This document shows positions 1 to 8,005 of a DNA stretch of 64,000 bases, one piece after another. The stretch's first letter is position 1, and each line of letters opens with the position of its first letter. The position numbers and the translations under genes are program-made. Below the pieces are notes generated by a model. The model was given only the letters and a program-made list of their open reading frames with translations. It was not told the origin of the DNA and ran no database searches. The DNA is from Streptomyces sp. RKND-216 (GTDB lineage: Bacteria > Actinomycetota > Actinomycetes > Streptomycetales > Streptomycetaceae). The stretch spans positions 3,181,501 to 3,245,500 of the forward strand of contig NZ_SSBQ01000002.1 of assembly GCF_004795255.1 (NCBI RefSeq), in the 5' to 3' direction.

Positions 1-707
1 GCGTGGCTGCGCCGCCAGGCGATGCCGTCGCCGGTCAGCTCGATCACCCATTCCGCGTCGACGCCGTCCGGGGCGTCGGTGGCGTGCAGATGCAGGCTCT
101 CGCCCGCGCGGGCGCGCAGCGCGTGCAGCTCCTCGTCGTCCTCGTTGACCGGGTCGGTGAGGATGTCCAGCCACTCGTCGACGCAGTCGGCCGCCACCTC
201 GGCATCCACCTCGTACGGCGTGCCGGGCACGGCGCCGGCGGCGTCGAAGCGGTGGACGACCGTCTCGTGCGTCATGCGCCGCGCCCAGAATCCGGCGTCA
301 GCCCGCGCTGACCAGGACCAGACGCGGGTGTCCGGGCCCGCCTCGCGCAGCGCCGCGACCAGCAGTTCGGCGCCTTCGGCGAGCCACGCGTCCAGGGCTT
401 GGGCATCGGCGGCGTCACGGCCGTCGTCACCACCGGCGTCCGGTGCTGCGGTCGGCCCGTGGAAGCCGGGGACGGTCTCCTCCTCCACCTCCTCGGCGGC
501 CCGGGTGCGGACGATCTCGTGCGCCCAGCGGTGCGAGCCGCCGACGTGCACGACGAGTTCGCGCAGCGACCATTCGGGGCAGGTGGGGACCGTCGCGGAA
601 AGGTCGGCGCCGTCGAGGGTGCGGCGCAGCAGGCGGGTCTGTTCGAGGATCTCCGCGCAGTACCGCGCGTGGTCGAGCCGGGGATCGGGGGAGGTGCTGG
701 TCGTCAT
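1..707 (-). CDS. Maleylpyruvate isomerase-family (TIGR03083/MDMPI) protein, partial
   Basis: This gene reads leftward off the window start, so its C-terminus is missing; about 235 residues are visible from an ATG at 707. The N-terminal half has the DinB-like four-helix pattern of mycothiol-dependent isomerases: a C-P-E-W-S-x-R-E-L-V-x-H-V-G motif near residue 40, then an E-T-V-V-H-R-x-D-A motif near residue 150. The family supplies three metal ligands from His/Glu residues in these motifs. Known members use mycothiol for isomerisation or thiol transfer, but most Streptomyces copies have no assigned substrate. Mycothiol synthesis genes mshD and mshA lie elsewhere in this window. Family assignment is firm; substrate unknown. 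Confidence 0.88.
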   Translation of the reverse strand, partial: MTTSTSPDPRLDHARYCAEILEQTRLLRRTLDGADLSATVPTCPEWSLRELVVHVGGSHRWAHEIVRTRAAEEVEEETVPGFHGPTAAPDAGGDDGRDAADAQALDAWLAEGAELLVAALREAGPDTRVWSWSARADAGFWARRMTHETVVHRFDAAGAVPGTPYEVDAEVAADCVDEWLDILTDPVNEDDEELHALRARAGESLHLHATDAPDGVDAEWVIELTGDGIAWRRSH

Positions 708-819
708 GGCGGGGACACTAGCCGCAGGTCGGCGCGACGGCAGCCGGGTTTTCCCGTGGGCGGCGAGGCATGCCCGGACGGTCGTCGGCGGGGCGGGCGG
801 GCCGGGCGCTGCGGACAAT

Positions 820-836
820 GGCAGCCATTGGCTGCC
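820..836. promoter_or_regulatory. Inverted repeat, candidate GntR operator
   Basis: GGCAGCC and GGCTGCC form perfect 7-bp arms around ATT. It lies about 60 bp before the GTG start of the GntR gene at 896, where an autoregulatory operator would be expected. The segment also holds AATGGC and ATTGGC half-sites, which recur before the second GntR gene (2285-2299). Regulator binding is inferred. Confidence 0.5.
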
Positions 837-878
837 CGGGGAAAGCCCTGTCGTGCAACTCCTGTTCATTGGCACCCT

Positions 879-895
879 GTTGTAGTGTTTTGGTC
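879..895 (+). promoter_or_regulatory. Leaderless promoter of first GntR gene
   Basis: GTTGTAG followed by TGT gives the -10 hexamer TAGTGT (883-888), with seven bases before the GTG at 896 and no Shine-Dalgarno. Transcription should begin at or next to the start codon. The same arrangement precedes the two paralogues at 2480 and 34193. No convincing -35 is visible. Confidence 0.5.
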
Positions 896-1843
896 GTGTC
901 GGGTGACAGCCATTCAGCCGGTGGTGAGCGGCGTCCGCGTGACGTCGTGGTGCAGGCGTTGCGGCAGCGCATCTCCTGCGGCGACCTGCGGGTCGGCCAG
1001 CAGGTTCCGACGCAGGCGCGGCTCAGCGAGGAGTACGACGTGCCGCGCGGGGCCGTGCGGCGGGCGCTGGAGGTGCTCGAGGACGAGGGCCTGATCAGGC
1101 GGGCCCGGCAGGGGACGTCCGCCCAAGTCGTGCGGGCCGTGTCCGGCCGCCTCACCCCGAACGCCCCCACCCCCGCGAAGACGTCCCGGGCGCAGCGGGA
1201 GCGCGAACGGGCCGTGCGCGCGCGGACGCACCTGCCGCGCAGCGCCGGTCTGGAACTGGCCGAACGGCTGACGCGGGCCTTCCAGCAGGACCGGGTCACG
1301 GTGGACGCGTACTGCTCCAGCGGCGAGACGCTGGCCTCCGCGTTGGCCGGGCCGATGGTCGCCATGACGGCCGACGCACCGCGGCCGGAATCGGTGCGGG
1401 TGCGCGTCCTGCTGCCCGACCCGGACCGGGCCCTCGCCCTGCCGCAGGTCATCGGCGACCCGGAGGACGCCCGGCCGCGCGCCCGGCTGCGCGAGGTGAT
1501 GGACAACATCTACGGCTCGCTCCGCCATTCGCTGCGCATGCTGGAGGTGCGCGAGATCGTCCCCGAGGTCCGGGTCGAGGCCCGGCGGGTGGCGATCACG
1601 CCGACGCAGCGCGTGTACATCCTCAACGGCGAGGAGGTGCTGGCCGGCCACTACCGGGTGCAGCCGCGCCGGGTGGAGCTGTACCGCGACCCGATGGAGA
1701 TCTACGACGTGCTGGGCCTGGAGGGCATGCTCTTCCGGCACACGGCCGTGCCGGGCGACCAGGTGACCGAGGCGTACGTGCAGCAGACGCAGCAGTGGTT
1801 CGACTCGCTGTGGGAGACGATCGCCCGGCCCACGGGGGAGTGA
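896..1843 (+). CDS. GntR-family transcriptional regulator (paralogue 1)
   Basis: This 315-aa protein has an N-terminal winged helix-turn-helix of GntR type at roughly residues 15-80, with the typical pattern L-R-x-x-I...G-x-x-V-P-T-x-x-x-L-S-E-E-Y...R-R-A-L-E-V-L-E-x-E-G-L. The remaining ~230 residues are not a recognisable FadR or UTRA domain. They share V-R-V-L-L-P-D, I-G-D-P-x-D-x-R-P, Y-I-L-N-G-x-E-x-L and W-F-D-S-L-W-x-x-I-A-R-P with the products at 2480-3364 and 33342-34193. I chose the GTG at 896 because of the leaderless -10; an ORF extension to 770 lacks support. It probably senses a small molecule and represses itself or neighbours, but ligand and targets are unknown. Confidence 0.85.
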   Translation: MSGDSHSAGGERRPRDVVVQALRQRISCGDLRVGQQVPTQARLSEEYDVPRGAVRRALEVLEDEGLIRRARQGTSAQVVRAVSGRLTPNAPTPAKTSRAQRERERAVRARTHLPRSAGLELAERLTRAFQQDRVTVDAYCSSGETLASALAGPMVAMTADAPRPESVRVRVLLPDPDRALALPQVIGDPEDARPRARLREVMDNIYGSLRHSLRMLEVREIVPEVRVEARRVAITPTQRVYILNGEEVLAGHYRVQPRRVELYRDPMEIYDVLGLEGMLFRHTAVPGDQVTEAYVQQTQQWFDSLWETIARPTGE

Positions 1844-1919
1844 CCGGGCGAGGGAGACGCCGCACGGGCGCCTCGACGGTGCGGTGCCTGCCTCCGCGGT
1901 GCCCGCTCCCGCGGACGGC

Positions 1920-1952
1920 CCGCCGGTCAGCCGCCGGTCAGCCGCCGGTCAG
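1920..1952. repeat. Three tandem 11-bp repeats
   Basis: CCGCCGGTCAG occurs three times without gaps. The last copy overlaps the 3' end of the small membrane protein gene on the minus strand and supplies its stop codon (TCA on +). Probably slippage-derived. Confidence 0.8.
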
Positions 1953-2176
1953 CCGTCGATCAGAAGCAGGGCCAGCAGCACGGTGGCCACGCACGCCACG
2001 TCGACGCCCCGCGGCGCGGTGGCGGCCGCCTCCTGCTGCGGCCCCCTGCACGCCCGGACGACGACGGCCGCCAGCACCAGGACGGCCGTGCCGCGCCAGC
2101 CCAGGGCGATCAGCAGTTCGCCGGCCACCCGGGACAGCACCTCCGCGAGCAGTTCCGTACGTAACAGCGCACTCAT
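1949..2176 (-). CDS. Small membrane protein, unknown function
   Basis: This 75-aa protein has two probable hydrophobic segments: residues ~18-38 (L-L-I-A-L-G-W...A-V-L-V-L-A-A-V-V-V) and the C-terminal ~15 residues (V-A-C-V-A-T-V-L-L-A-L-L-L-I). The ATG at 2176 has a good Shine-Dalgarno, GGAGG, six bases upstream on the minus strand, which argues that it is translated. It is divergent from the GntR gene at 2480, which could control it. I recognise no family. The stop codon comes from the last unit of an 11-bp tandem repeat, so the C-terminus may vary between strains. Confidence 0.65.
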   Translation of the reverse strand: MSALLRTELLAEVLSRVAGELLIALGWRGTAVLVLAAVVVRACRGPQQEAAATAPRGVDVACVATVLLALLLIDG

Positions 2177-2479
2177 GGCACCCTCCTCGGGGATCCGCGC
2201 CCGGTGGAACGGGAACCGGGAACCCGGGGGACCGGAGCCTGCGGTTGGTCTCCCCGTTGGCAGGAACTCCTCGTCGAGTGCCGCCCATTGGCCGAATGGC
2301 TCCCAGGGGGAGACACCTACCCCCCACCATCTGCTGCCATCTCAGAGCGACCAGGCGGGCCTGACCGCCGGGCGGCGGCAGGCCGCAGGCACATGCCGGA
2401 CAGTGGACGACCGAACGCTCGGACGTCCGGCAGACGCAGCCATCTGTGCTGTCCTGCATGGCAGTTGTAGCCTCATGAG
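2177..2479. promoter_or_regulatory. Divergent intergenic region with inverted repeat and leaderless promoter
   Basis: This 303-bp gap separates the small membrane gene from the second GntR gene. It holds CCATT-GGCCG-AATGG (2285-2299), whose ATTGGC/AATGGC half-sites match those before the first GntR gene. GTTGTAG (2464-2470) gives a -10 of TAGCCT (2468-2473), six bases from the GTG at 2480. CTGC-ATG-GCAG overlaps the promoter just upstream (2455-2465 region). No other gene is apparent. Confidence 0.45.
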
Positions 2480-3364
2480 GTGGATTCCGGGACCGTGGAC
2501 CGCGACGGGGGCGTGGACGACACCGCGCCGCGCTACCGTCAGGTGGCCGCCGACCTGCGCGGCCTGATCCTCGACGGCCGCCTCGCGCCGGAACAGAACC
2601 TCCCCACCCAGCAGAGCCTGCGCCGCCGGTACGGCATCGGGCGCGGCACCGTGCAGAGCGCAATCCAGGTGCTCCGCGAGGAGGGACTGATCGAGGAGGG
2701 CGTCCCGGGGCGGGCCGCGCGGGTGGCCCGCCCCGGCGCCACACTGCAGCCCCTGGGCCACCACATCGCCCGCGCGTTCGCGGCGCGGCACGTGCGGCTG
2801 GACGTGTGGGCGCTGACGGCGGAGCAGTTGAGCAAGGCGGTGCAGATCCAGACCGAGGCCATCCGGGCCGGCGAGCACCGGCCGGAGTCCGTCGCCGTGC
2901 GGGTGCTGCTGCCGGACCTGGAGACGCGCCACCCGTACCCGTGCCGGATCGGCGACCCGGACGACCCGCGCCCGCTGCAGCGACTGCGGCACGTGATCCG
3001 CACCTATGCCGGGGCGATGGAGCACTCGCTGACCGCGCTTGCCGAGGAACACCTGGTCGACGACGTGCGGGTGGAGGTCTGCGGCGTGCCCACCATCCCC
3101 GGCGAGAAGCGGTACATCATCAACGGCAGCGAGATTCTCACCGGCTTCTACCAGGTGCGGCGCAGCCACATGCACAACTCCGCGGACGGCTCCTCGCTGG
3201 ACGTGCTGGAGCTGTACAGCGACGGCAGCCTCTTCCCGCTGGTGCGGGGCGAGGCGGCGGGCCCGGTGCCGGACGCGCTGGACGAGGCGCGGTTCGAGCA
3301 GATCCAGCAGTGGTTCGACTCGCTGTGGGAGTACGTGGCGAGGCCGCTGCCGCTCGGCGCGTGA
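2480..3364 (+). CDS. GntR-family transcriptional regulator (paralogue 2)
   Basis: This 294-aa protein has an N-terminal GntR winged helix (residues ~15-80: Y-R-Q-V-A-A-D-L-R...L-P-T-Q-Q-S-L-R-R-R-Y...V-L-R-E-E-G-L-I) and the same uncommon C-terminal domain as the regulators at 896 and 33342, ending in W-F-D-S-L-W-E-Y-V-A-R-P. The GTG at 2480 is preferred because a TAGCCT -10 lies six bases upstream, predicting a leaderless message; an in-frame GTG at 2495 is the alternative. It lies 636 bp after its paralogue and is divergent from a small membrane protein gene. Function beyond DNA binding cannot be assigned. Confidence 0.85.
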   Translation: MDSGTVDRDGGVDDTAPRYRQVAADLRGLILDGRLAPEQNLPTQQSLRRRYGIGRGTVQSAIQVLREEGLIEEGVPGRAARVARPGATLQPLGHHIARAFAARHVRLDVWALTAEQLSKAVQIQTEAIRAGEHRPESVAVRVLLPDLETRHPYPCRIGDPDDPRPLQRLRHVIRTYAGAMEHSLTALAEEHLVDDVRVEVCGVPTIPGEKRYIINGSEILTGFYQVRRSHMHNSADGSSLDVLELYSDGSLFPLVRGEAAGPVPDALDEARFEQIQQWFDSLWEYVARPLPLGA

Positions 3365-3408
3365 AAACCCGCGCCGAACAGCTCTGCGCGGCCGCGGACC
3401 TGGCGGGG

Positions 3409-4059
3409 TCAGCGCTTGCGTACGAGGGTGACGCCGTCCCGCACGGGAAGCAGGACGGACTGGACGCGCGGGTCGGCCGTGATGGTGTCGTTGACCTCCC
3501 GGATGGCGACCACCTGCTCGCTGTGGTCCGCCGGGTCGACGACGCGCCCGCCCTGGAGGGTGTTGTCCAGCGCGATCAGGCCGCCCGGACGCAGGCGCGC
3601 GACCAGTTGCTCGTAGTAGACCGGGTAGCCGGACTTGTCGGCGTCGATGAAGGCGAAGTCCACGGTCTCCTCGGCGGGCAGCGTGCGCAGCGTCTCGGCG
3701 GCGGGCGCGATTCGCAGGTCGATCCGCTCGGAGACGCCGGCGCGCTCCCAGTAGCGGCGGGCGATGTCCGTCCACTCCTCGCTGACGTCGCAGGCGATCA
3801 GGCGCCCCTCGGCGGGCAGCGCGCGGGCCATGCACAGTGCCGAGTAGCCGGTGAACGTGCCGACCTCGACGACGAGCCGGGCGCGGGTGAGGCCGACCAG
3901 CATCGCGAGGAAGACGCCCTCGTCCTGCGAGATCTGCATGGTGGTGCCGGGGACGGCGCGCTGGGTCTCGGCCGCGAGGTCGCGCAGGACTTCGTCCTCG
4001 GCCGGGCTGCAGTGGGAGAGGAGGTAGTCGTCGAGGGCGGGGTTCACGATGTGCGTCAT
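3409..4059 (-). CDS. Class I SAM-dependent O-methyltransferase (caffeoyl-CoA OMT-like)
   Basis: The 216-aa product is full length for the small cation-dependent O-methyltransferase family (Pfam Methyltransf_3). Motif I is V-V-E-V-G-T-F-T-G-Y-S-A near residue 65, followed by the acidic A-C-D-V-S of strand 2. F-I-D-A-D-K and A-L-D-N-T supply the divalent-metal and catalytic residues typical of catechol-type methyltransferases. It therefore probably methylates a vicinal-diol aromatic; the substrate is not predictable. The gene is a single unit on the minus strand, convergent with GntR 2. A very strong hairpin lies just upstream (4103-4160). Confidence 0.9.
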   Translation of the reverse strand: MTHIVNPALDDYLLSHCSPAEDEVLRDLAAETQRAVPGTTMQISQDEGVFLAMLVGLTRARLVVEVGTFTGYSALCMARALPAEGRLIACDVSEEWTDIARRYWERAGVSERIDLRIAPAAETLRTLPAEETVDFAFIDADKSGYPVYYEQLVARLRPGGLIALDNTLQGGRVVDPADHSEQVVAIREVNDTITADPRVQSVLLPVRDGVTLVRKR

Positions 4060-4102
4060 GGCGCCGACCGTACGACGAACGGCCGCGGAGCGGGCGGATT
4101 CG

Positions 4103-4160
4103 CCCCGGCCCCGTCGGCCCAGCCGCGGCCCCGGGCCCGGCTGGGCCGGCGGGGCCGGGG
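4103..4160 (-). terminator. Strong hairpin terminator, 23-bp arms
   Basis: Arms at 4103-4125 and 4138-4160 pair over 23 bp with one T-G wobble and a 12-nt loop. It follows the stop of the small membrane gene at 4193 (read leftward), so it should end that transcript before the methyltransferase gene. There is no U-tract, as is usual in Streptomyces. Confidence 0.75.
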
Positions 4161-4192
4161 CCGCGCCGGCCGGAACCGCTGCTGACCGGCGG

Positions 4193-4501
4193 TCAGACCG
4201 CCATGCCGTAGACGATGGTGAAGAGCGTGCCGAGCGAGCCGATGATGAAGACGCCGGTCAGCCCGGCGACGATCAGGCCCTTGCCCTGCTCCGCGCTGAA
4301 GGTGTCGCGGAGGGCCGTCGCGCCGATGCGCTGCTTGGCGGCTCCCCAGATCGCGATGCCGAGGCAGATGAGGATGGCGATGGCCATCACCACCTCGATC
4401 ATCACGCGCGCCTCCTGACCGAGGGAACCGAACGGCCCCCAGTCGGGCGCGATGCCGCCGATGATGGTGGTGATGTCACCCTTTTCGGCTGCCAGGATCA
4501 T
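4193..4501 (-). CDS. Small two-TM membrane protein, possibly VirB2-pilin-like
   Basis: The 102-aa product has a short charged/amphipathic N-terminus and two hydrophobic helices at roughly residues 33-53 and 75-98, separated by a basic loop (A-A-K-Q-R-I-G). Size and topology resemble VirB2/TrbC-type pilins or the small membrane proteins of conjugation-like clusters. It is divergent from a bifunctional transglycosylase/NlpC gene, a pairing typical of type IV-secretion-like loci, but no VirB4 ATPase follows on this side. The ATG at 4501 is supported by position only. The pilin-like role is an inference from topology and context. Confidence 0.7.
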   Translation of the reverse strand: MILAAEKGDITTIIGGIAPDWGPFGSLGQEARVMIEVVMAIAILICLGIAIWGAAKQRIGATALRDTFSAEQGKGLIVAGLTGVFIIGSLGTLFTIVYGMAV

Positions 4502-4608
4502 GTGGAACTCACCGCCCCGATCGGAAGGTTGGATCCGACACGGATCCGTCTCACCCCGACTGTACCGCCGACTTGTGACATCGCGGGGTAACCGGTGATG
4601 GTTGACCC

Positions 4609-5583
4609 GTGCGCAAAGCGTGGTGGGGTCTCGGAGCGGGAGCCGGTCTGCTGGCCGGTTTCGTCGCGTTACTCGTGATCGGTACGTTCGTCGCGGCCGC
4701 AGGCCTGCGCGGTGGCCTGGGGGGCGGGCCGGTGACGCTGGCCAAGGGCGCGGTCCCGGCGGCGTACCAGAAGCTGGTGCAGGAGTGGGGCAACCTGTGT
4801 CCCGCCATCAACCCGGCGCTGCTGGCCGCCCAGTTGTATCAGGAGAGCGGCTGGCAGCCGGACGCGCAGAGCCACGCCGAGGCGCAGGGCATCGCCCAGT
4901 TCATCCCCGGTACGTGGGCCACGCACGGCATCGACGGCGACGGCGACGGCGACCGCGACGTGTGGGACCCGGCCGACGCCATCCCGTCCGCCGCCCAGTA
5001 CGACTGCACACTCGCCGGCTACGTGGACGACGTGCCGGGCGATCCGACGGCCAACATGCTCGCCGCCTACAACGCGGGCTCGTACGCGGTCATCCGGTAC
5101 GGCGGGGTGCCGCCGTACGAGGAGACGCGGAACTACGTCGACCGGATCAAGGAGCTGGAGAAGAGCTTCGCGGCCCCCGACGACCGGGTCGACCCGTCGC
5201 GGCAGGCGGCCGGCGCGATCCACTTCGCGCAGGACAAGCTGGGCACGCCGTACCTGTGGGGCGGCGACGGCACGGCAGCCGACCGGGGGCGGTTCGACTG
5301 CTCGGGGCTGACCAAGGCGGCGTACGCGTCGGTCGGCATCGAACTGCCGCGGGTCGCCAACGACCAGTGGAACTCCGGCCCGCACCCCTCCCGGGACGAG
5401 TTGCTGCCCGGAGACCTCGTGTTCTTCGCGTACGATCTGAACGATCCCCGGTCCATCCACCATGTCGGGATCTATGTCGGCGGCGGCTACATGATCGACG
5501 CGCCCTACACGGGGGCGACGATCAGGTTCGACCCGGTCGACACCCCCGACTACTTCGGCGCCACGCGACCGACGGACGGATGA
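4609..5583 (+). CDS. Bifunctional lytic transglycosylase / NlpC-P60 (C40) peptidase
   Basis: This 324-aa exported or membrane-tethered wall hydrolase starts at GTG 4609. An N-terminal signal/anchor covers residues ~4-30. A lysozyme-like transglycosylase domain (~50-180) carries Y-Q-E-S-G-W with candidate catalytic Glu79, then G-I-A-Q-F and A-Y-N-A-G. An NlpC/P60 domain (~200-320) has nucleophile Cys231 in F-D-C-S-G-L and H-H-V-G-I-Y (His284/285). The two activities would cut glycan strands and stem peptides to open the peptidoglycan layer. Such enzymes often accompany secretion or conjugation machineries, which fits the divergent small two-TM gene. Confidence 0.92.
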   Translation: MRKAWWGLGAGAGLLAGFVALLVIGTFVAAAGLRGGLGGGPVTLAKGAVPAAYQKLVQEWGNLCPAINPALLAAQLYQESGWQPDAQSHAEAQGIAQFIPGTWATHGIDGDGDGDRDVWDPADAIPSAAQYDCTLAGYVDDVPGDPTANMLAAYNAGSYAVIRYGGVPPYEETRNYVDRIKELEKSFAAPDDRVDPSRQAAGAIHFAQDKLGTPYLWGGDGTAADRGRFDCSGLTKAAYASVGIELPRVANDQWNSGPHPSRDELLPGDLVFFAYDLNDPRSIHHVGIYVGGGYMIDAPYTGATIRFDPVDTPDYFGATRPTDG

Positions 5584-5719
5584 GCCGTACCACACGACGA
5601 CGTGAACTCTGCGTGAGGCGGAGGCCTCGGGCTGCGCGCCCGGGTCACCCTCCGATAACGTCCAGGTGATCTTTCGGTGGAGAGCGGAACGCGGAGTGGA
5701 TGTCCGCGCGTTCTCTGCT

Positions 5720-5737
5720 GCGGAATGGGCATTCCGC
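5720..5737. promoter_or_regulatory. Inverted repeat upstream of PAP2 gene
   Basis: GCGGAAT and ATTCCGC form perfect 7-bp arms around GGGC, about 90 bp before the PAP2 start. It could be an operator or a leader hairpin; the regulator is unknown. The rest of the 241-bp gap 5584-5824 shows only a possible -10, TAACGT (around 5657). Confidence 0.45.
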
Positions 5738-5824
5738 TATCACGAGCACCACCGCGGGGGTACGGGGTCACGGGGCGGCAAGCAACTGCGGATCGACCGA
5801 CCGACCACATGAAGGGCCGTACCG

Positions 5825-6547
5825 ATGGCTGGATGGGACAACCCGGACGTCGACCTGCTGTACGACGTCAACGGTCTCGCCGAGCGTGCGCCGACCTGGG
5901 CCGATCTCACGATGGAGTACGTCGGCGAGTACGGCACCGTCTTCGCCGTCATGCTGCTCGGCCTGTGGACGTGGTGGTGGGTGCGGGGCAACAGCGCCGA
6001 CCGGGCGGGCGCCGTCGGCGCCGTCTCCGGCCTCATCTGGGCACCCCTCGCCGCATGTGTGGCGCTGCTGGTCAACATCCCCATCCGCAACCTGGTGGAA
6101 AGACCCAGGCCCTTCGTCGACCACAAGGGCCTGGAGGTCCTGGTCCAGGGCAAGACCGACTACTCCTTCGTCAGCGACCACGCGACGCTCACCATGGCCG
6201 TCGCCGTCGGCATCTTCATGGTGCACCGCAAATACGGGCTGATCAGCATCGCCGTCGCGGTGTTCGCCGCCTTCAGCCGGGTCTACATGGGCGTCCACTA
6301 CCCGACCGACGTCATCGGCGGCCTCGCCCTCGGCACCGCCGTGGCGTTGCTCCTCGCGCCGCTCGCCACATGGCTGCTGACCCCGCTGGTGCGGGCCATC
6401 GCCGGATCACCGCGGGCCGGCTTCCTGGTCTGGGCGGGGGACACCGACGAAGAGCCCCAGCCGGGGGGCGCGTACGGCGCGCACGCCGGCGGGCGCGCCA
6501 AGGCGGGCTCCGGACGGGCGCGGCGGGACCGCGACCTGGCGGCGTAA
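5825..6547 (+). CDS. PAP2-family membrane phosphatase
   Basis: This 240-aa integral membrane protein has about five hydrophobic segments and the three-part phosphatidic-acid-phosphatase signature: R-x4-E-R-P-R-P, then S-D-H-A (residues ~117-120, in place of the usual P-S-G-H), then S-R-x-Y-M-G-x-H-Y-P-T-D. The family removes phosphate from lipid or isoprenoid pyrophosphates on the outer face of the membrane. The last ~40 residues are a Gly/Ala/Arg-rich cytoplasmic tail. Substrate could be undecaprenyl pyrophosphate or a phospholipid. It appears monocistronic. Confidence 0.9.
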   Translation: MAGWDNPDVDLLYDVNGLAERAPTWADLTMEYVGEYGTVFAVMLLGLWTWWWVRGNSADRAGAVGAVSGLIWAPLAACVALLVNIPIRNLVERPRPFVDHKGLEVLVQGKTDYSFVSDHATLTMAVAVGIFMVHRKYGLISIAVAVFAAFSRVYMGVHYPTDVIGGLALGTAVALLLAPLATWLLTPLVRAIAGSPRAGFLVWAGDTDEEPQPGGAYGAHAGGRAKAGSGRARRDRDLAA

Positions 6548-6684
6548 GCCGTTCAGCGGCTGAGGGGCCCGCTCCTCGTTCTCCGGGCGCCTCGCGGGCG
6601 AAGACCTGCGGGGCGCCTTCTCGTTGGGCTTCGTCGTCGTCGGCTTGGGCTTCGTCGTCGTCGGCGCGCGCCGGGAGCGGAGGG

Positions 6685-6972
6685 TCAGCCGGCGTCGGGT
6701 TGGTGCGCGGCGGCGTCCACGCGGGCCCGCTCGCGGGCGCGGCGGGCCGGGCCACGCCAGCCGCAGCTGCACCGGGCGTGGGCGAACGAGCCCTGCTCCA
6801 CGGTCTCCGCGCGGTGCCCGGCGGCGCCGCCGGAATCCTCCGTCGCGGTGCCGGACGCGTCCTCGATGGCCACCGGCTCACCGTACCGGTCGGAGCCCTC
6901 CGGCCTCCCCGCCGCCCGGCGAAGGCGTGACGGTCCGCCCGGGTTCTCGTTGGGCAAGCGGAACGAGCCCAA
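6685..6972 (-). CDS. Small conserved protein with CxCGW motif
   Basis: Up to 95 aa. The C-terminal half has A-R-C-S-C-G-W-R-G-P-A-R-R followed by an Arg/Ala-rich helix with a terminal His, a pattern I recognise from small Streptomyces proteins of unknown role. The Cys-x-Cys plus downstream residues could bind metal, but I see only one pair. The TTG at 6972 lacks a Shine-Dalgarno; an internal GTG at 6873 (V-A-I-E-D) would give a 63-aa product. The gene sits between convergent PAP2 and a divergent lipoprotein gene. Confidence 0.55.
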   Translation of the reverse strand: MGSFRLPNENPGGPSRLRRAAGRPEGSDRYGEPVAIEDASGTATEDSGGAAGHRAETVEQGSFAHARCSCGWRGPARRARERARVDAAAHQPDAG

Positions 6973-7000
6973 GAGGACGGCCTAAGGGGGTCGGCTCACG

Positions 7001-7885
7001 ATGGTGTCGCGGTGGCGCGGACCGAGGAGTTGCGGACCGAGACGTGCGGTGGTCGTGCGTGCCGCGGTGAGCATGCTCGGCGCGGTGGTCGTCGTCACGT
7101 CCGCCGGGTGTGCGGAACGCGGCGCCGCCGCCGACGACAGGCCGGCCGACGACCACCTCGCGACCGTACGGCAGGCCGCCGATCTACTGGTGCGGGCCGG
7201 TACCTCCCGCACCCGCACCACACTGCACACCGCGTCCGGCGGCACCCGCGTCACCATCACCGGCCACGGGCGCTTCGACTACGCGAACCGGCGCGGGACG
7301 CTCGTCGTCACGCCCCCCGACGAGGAGCACGGCGGTACCGGAGGCGAGCCCATCACCGAACTCCTCACCCCGGGCGCCCTGCACATGAAGAACCGCGGCG
7401 CCGGCGTGCCCGACGGCACATGGGTGCGCGTGGACACCACCCGTCTCGCCGACGGCAACCTCCTGGCCAACGGCGCGACCGATCCGCTGCGCGCCGCCGA
7501 ACTGCTCCGCGGCGCCGTGGCGGTGGCGTACGAGGGGCAGGGACGGTTCGGCGACACCGACGTGCGGCACTACAGCGGCACGGCGGCGCTCGACGCGGCC
7601 GCGCGCGCCGCGGCACGGGCCCGCGGAGGGTCGGCCGGGGAGTTGGCCGCGGCGGCCGAGGGGTTCGGGACGGACGTGTTCACCTTCGACGCCTGGTTCG
7701 ACCGGGAGGGCCGCCTGCGGAAGGTGCGGCATCGTTTCCCGGACGTGTCCGTGACGTCCACCACGACGCTGTTCGACTTCGGCGTCCCGGTGACGGTGCG
7801 GATGCCGGACCCGGCCGACATCTACACCGGGCGGATCGAGGCCGTGCCCGACGACGGCAGTGGCACCGGCGCCCGCACCGGCTAG
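7001..7885 (+). CDS. Lipoprotein, LppX/LprG-like
   Basis: The 294-aa product has an N-terminal signal with hydrophobic stretch and lipobox T-S-A-G-C (Cys near residue 37), so it should be anchored to the outer face of the membrane. The mature part is a beta-rich domain with alternating T-R-T-T and V-T-V strands, resembling the LppX/LprAFG lipid-carrier fold known from mycobacteria. Streptomyces homologues probably bind a lipid or another hydrophobic ligand. It starts at ATG 7001, divergent from the C-x-C protein gene. Function inferred from fold likeness only. Confidence 0.75.
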   Translation: MVSRWRGPRSCGPRRAVVVRAAVSMLGAVVVVTSAGCAERGAAADDRPADDHLATVRQAADLLVRAGTSRTRTTLHTASGGTRVTITGHGRFDYANRRGTLVVTPPDEEHGGTGGEPITELLTPGALHMKNRGAGVPDGTWVRVDTTRLADGNLLANGATDPLRAAELLRGAVAVAYEGQGRFGDTDVRHYSGTAALDAAARAAARARGGSAGELAAAAEGFGTDVFTFDAWFDREGRLRKVRHRFPDVSVTSTTTLFDFGVPVTVRMPDPADIYTGRIEAVPDDGSGTGARTG

Positions 7886-7886
7886 T

Positions 7887-7925
7887 CCGTGCATTCGCCA
7901 AATGGTTCGGAAGTGCCATGCACGG
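7887..7925. promoter_or_regulatory. Inverted repeat in promoter region of small protein gene
   Basis: CCGTGCAT (7887-7894) and ATGCACGG (7918-7925) are perfect 8-bp arms 23 bases apart, directly after the lipoprotein stop. A likely -10, TACTCT (7944-7949), lies just downstream and would serve the gene at 8006. It may act as an operator or as a long-loop terminator. Confidence 0.45.
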
Positions 7926-8005
7926 CGGGGTGCTCCGTCCCTACTCTGGAAGCGCGGGCGGGTGTCGCGGGTGCCCCGCCGCTACGTGGTGTGGAGGTGA
8001 TGTGG

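Noticed and set aside
2342..3835. Long minus-strand open frame (497 codons) over GntR 2
   Set aside because: Arg/Pro/Gly/His-rich, antisense to a clear GntR gene, no start signal; a GC-driven shadow frame.
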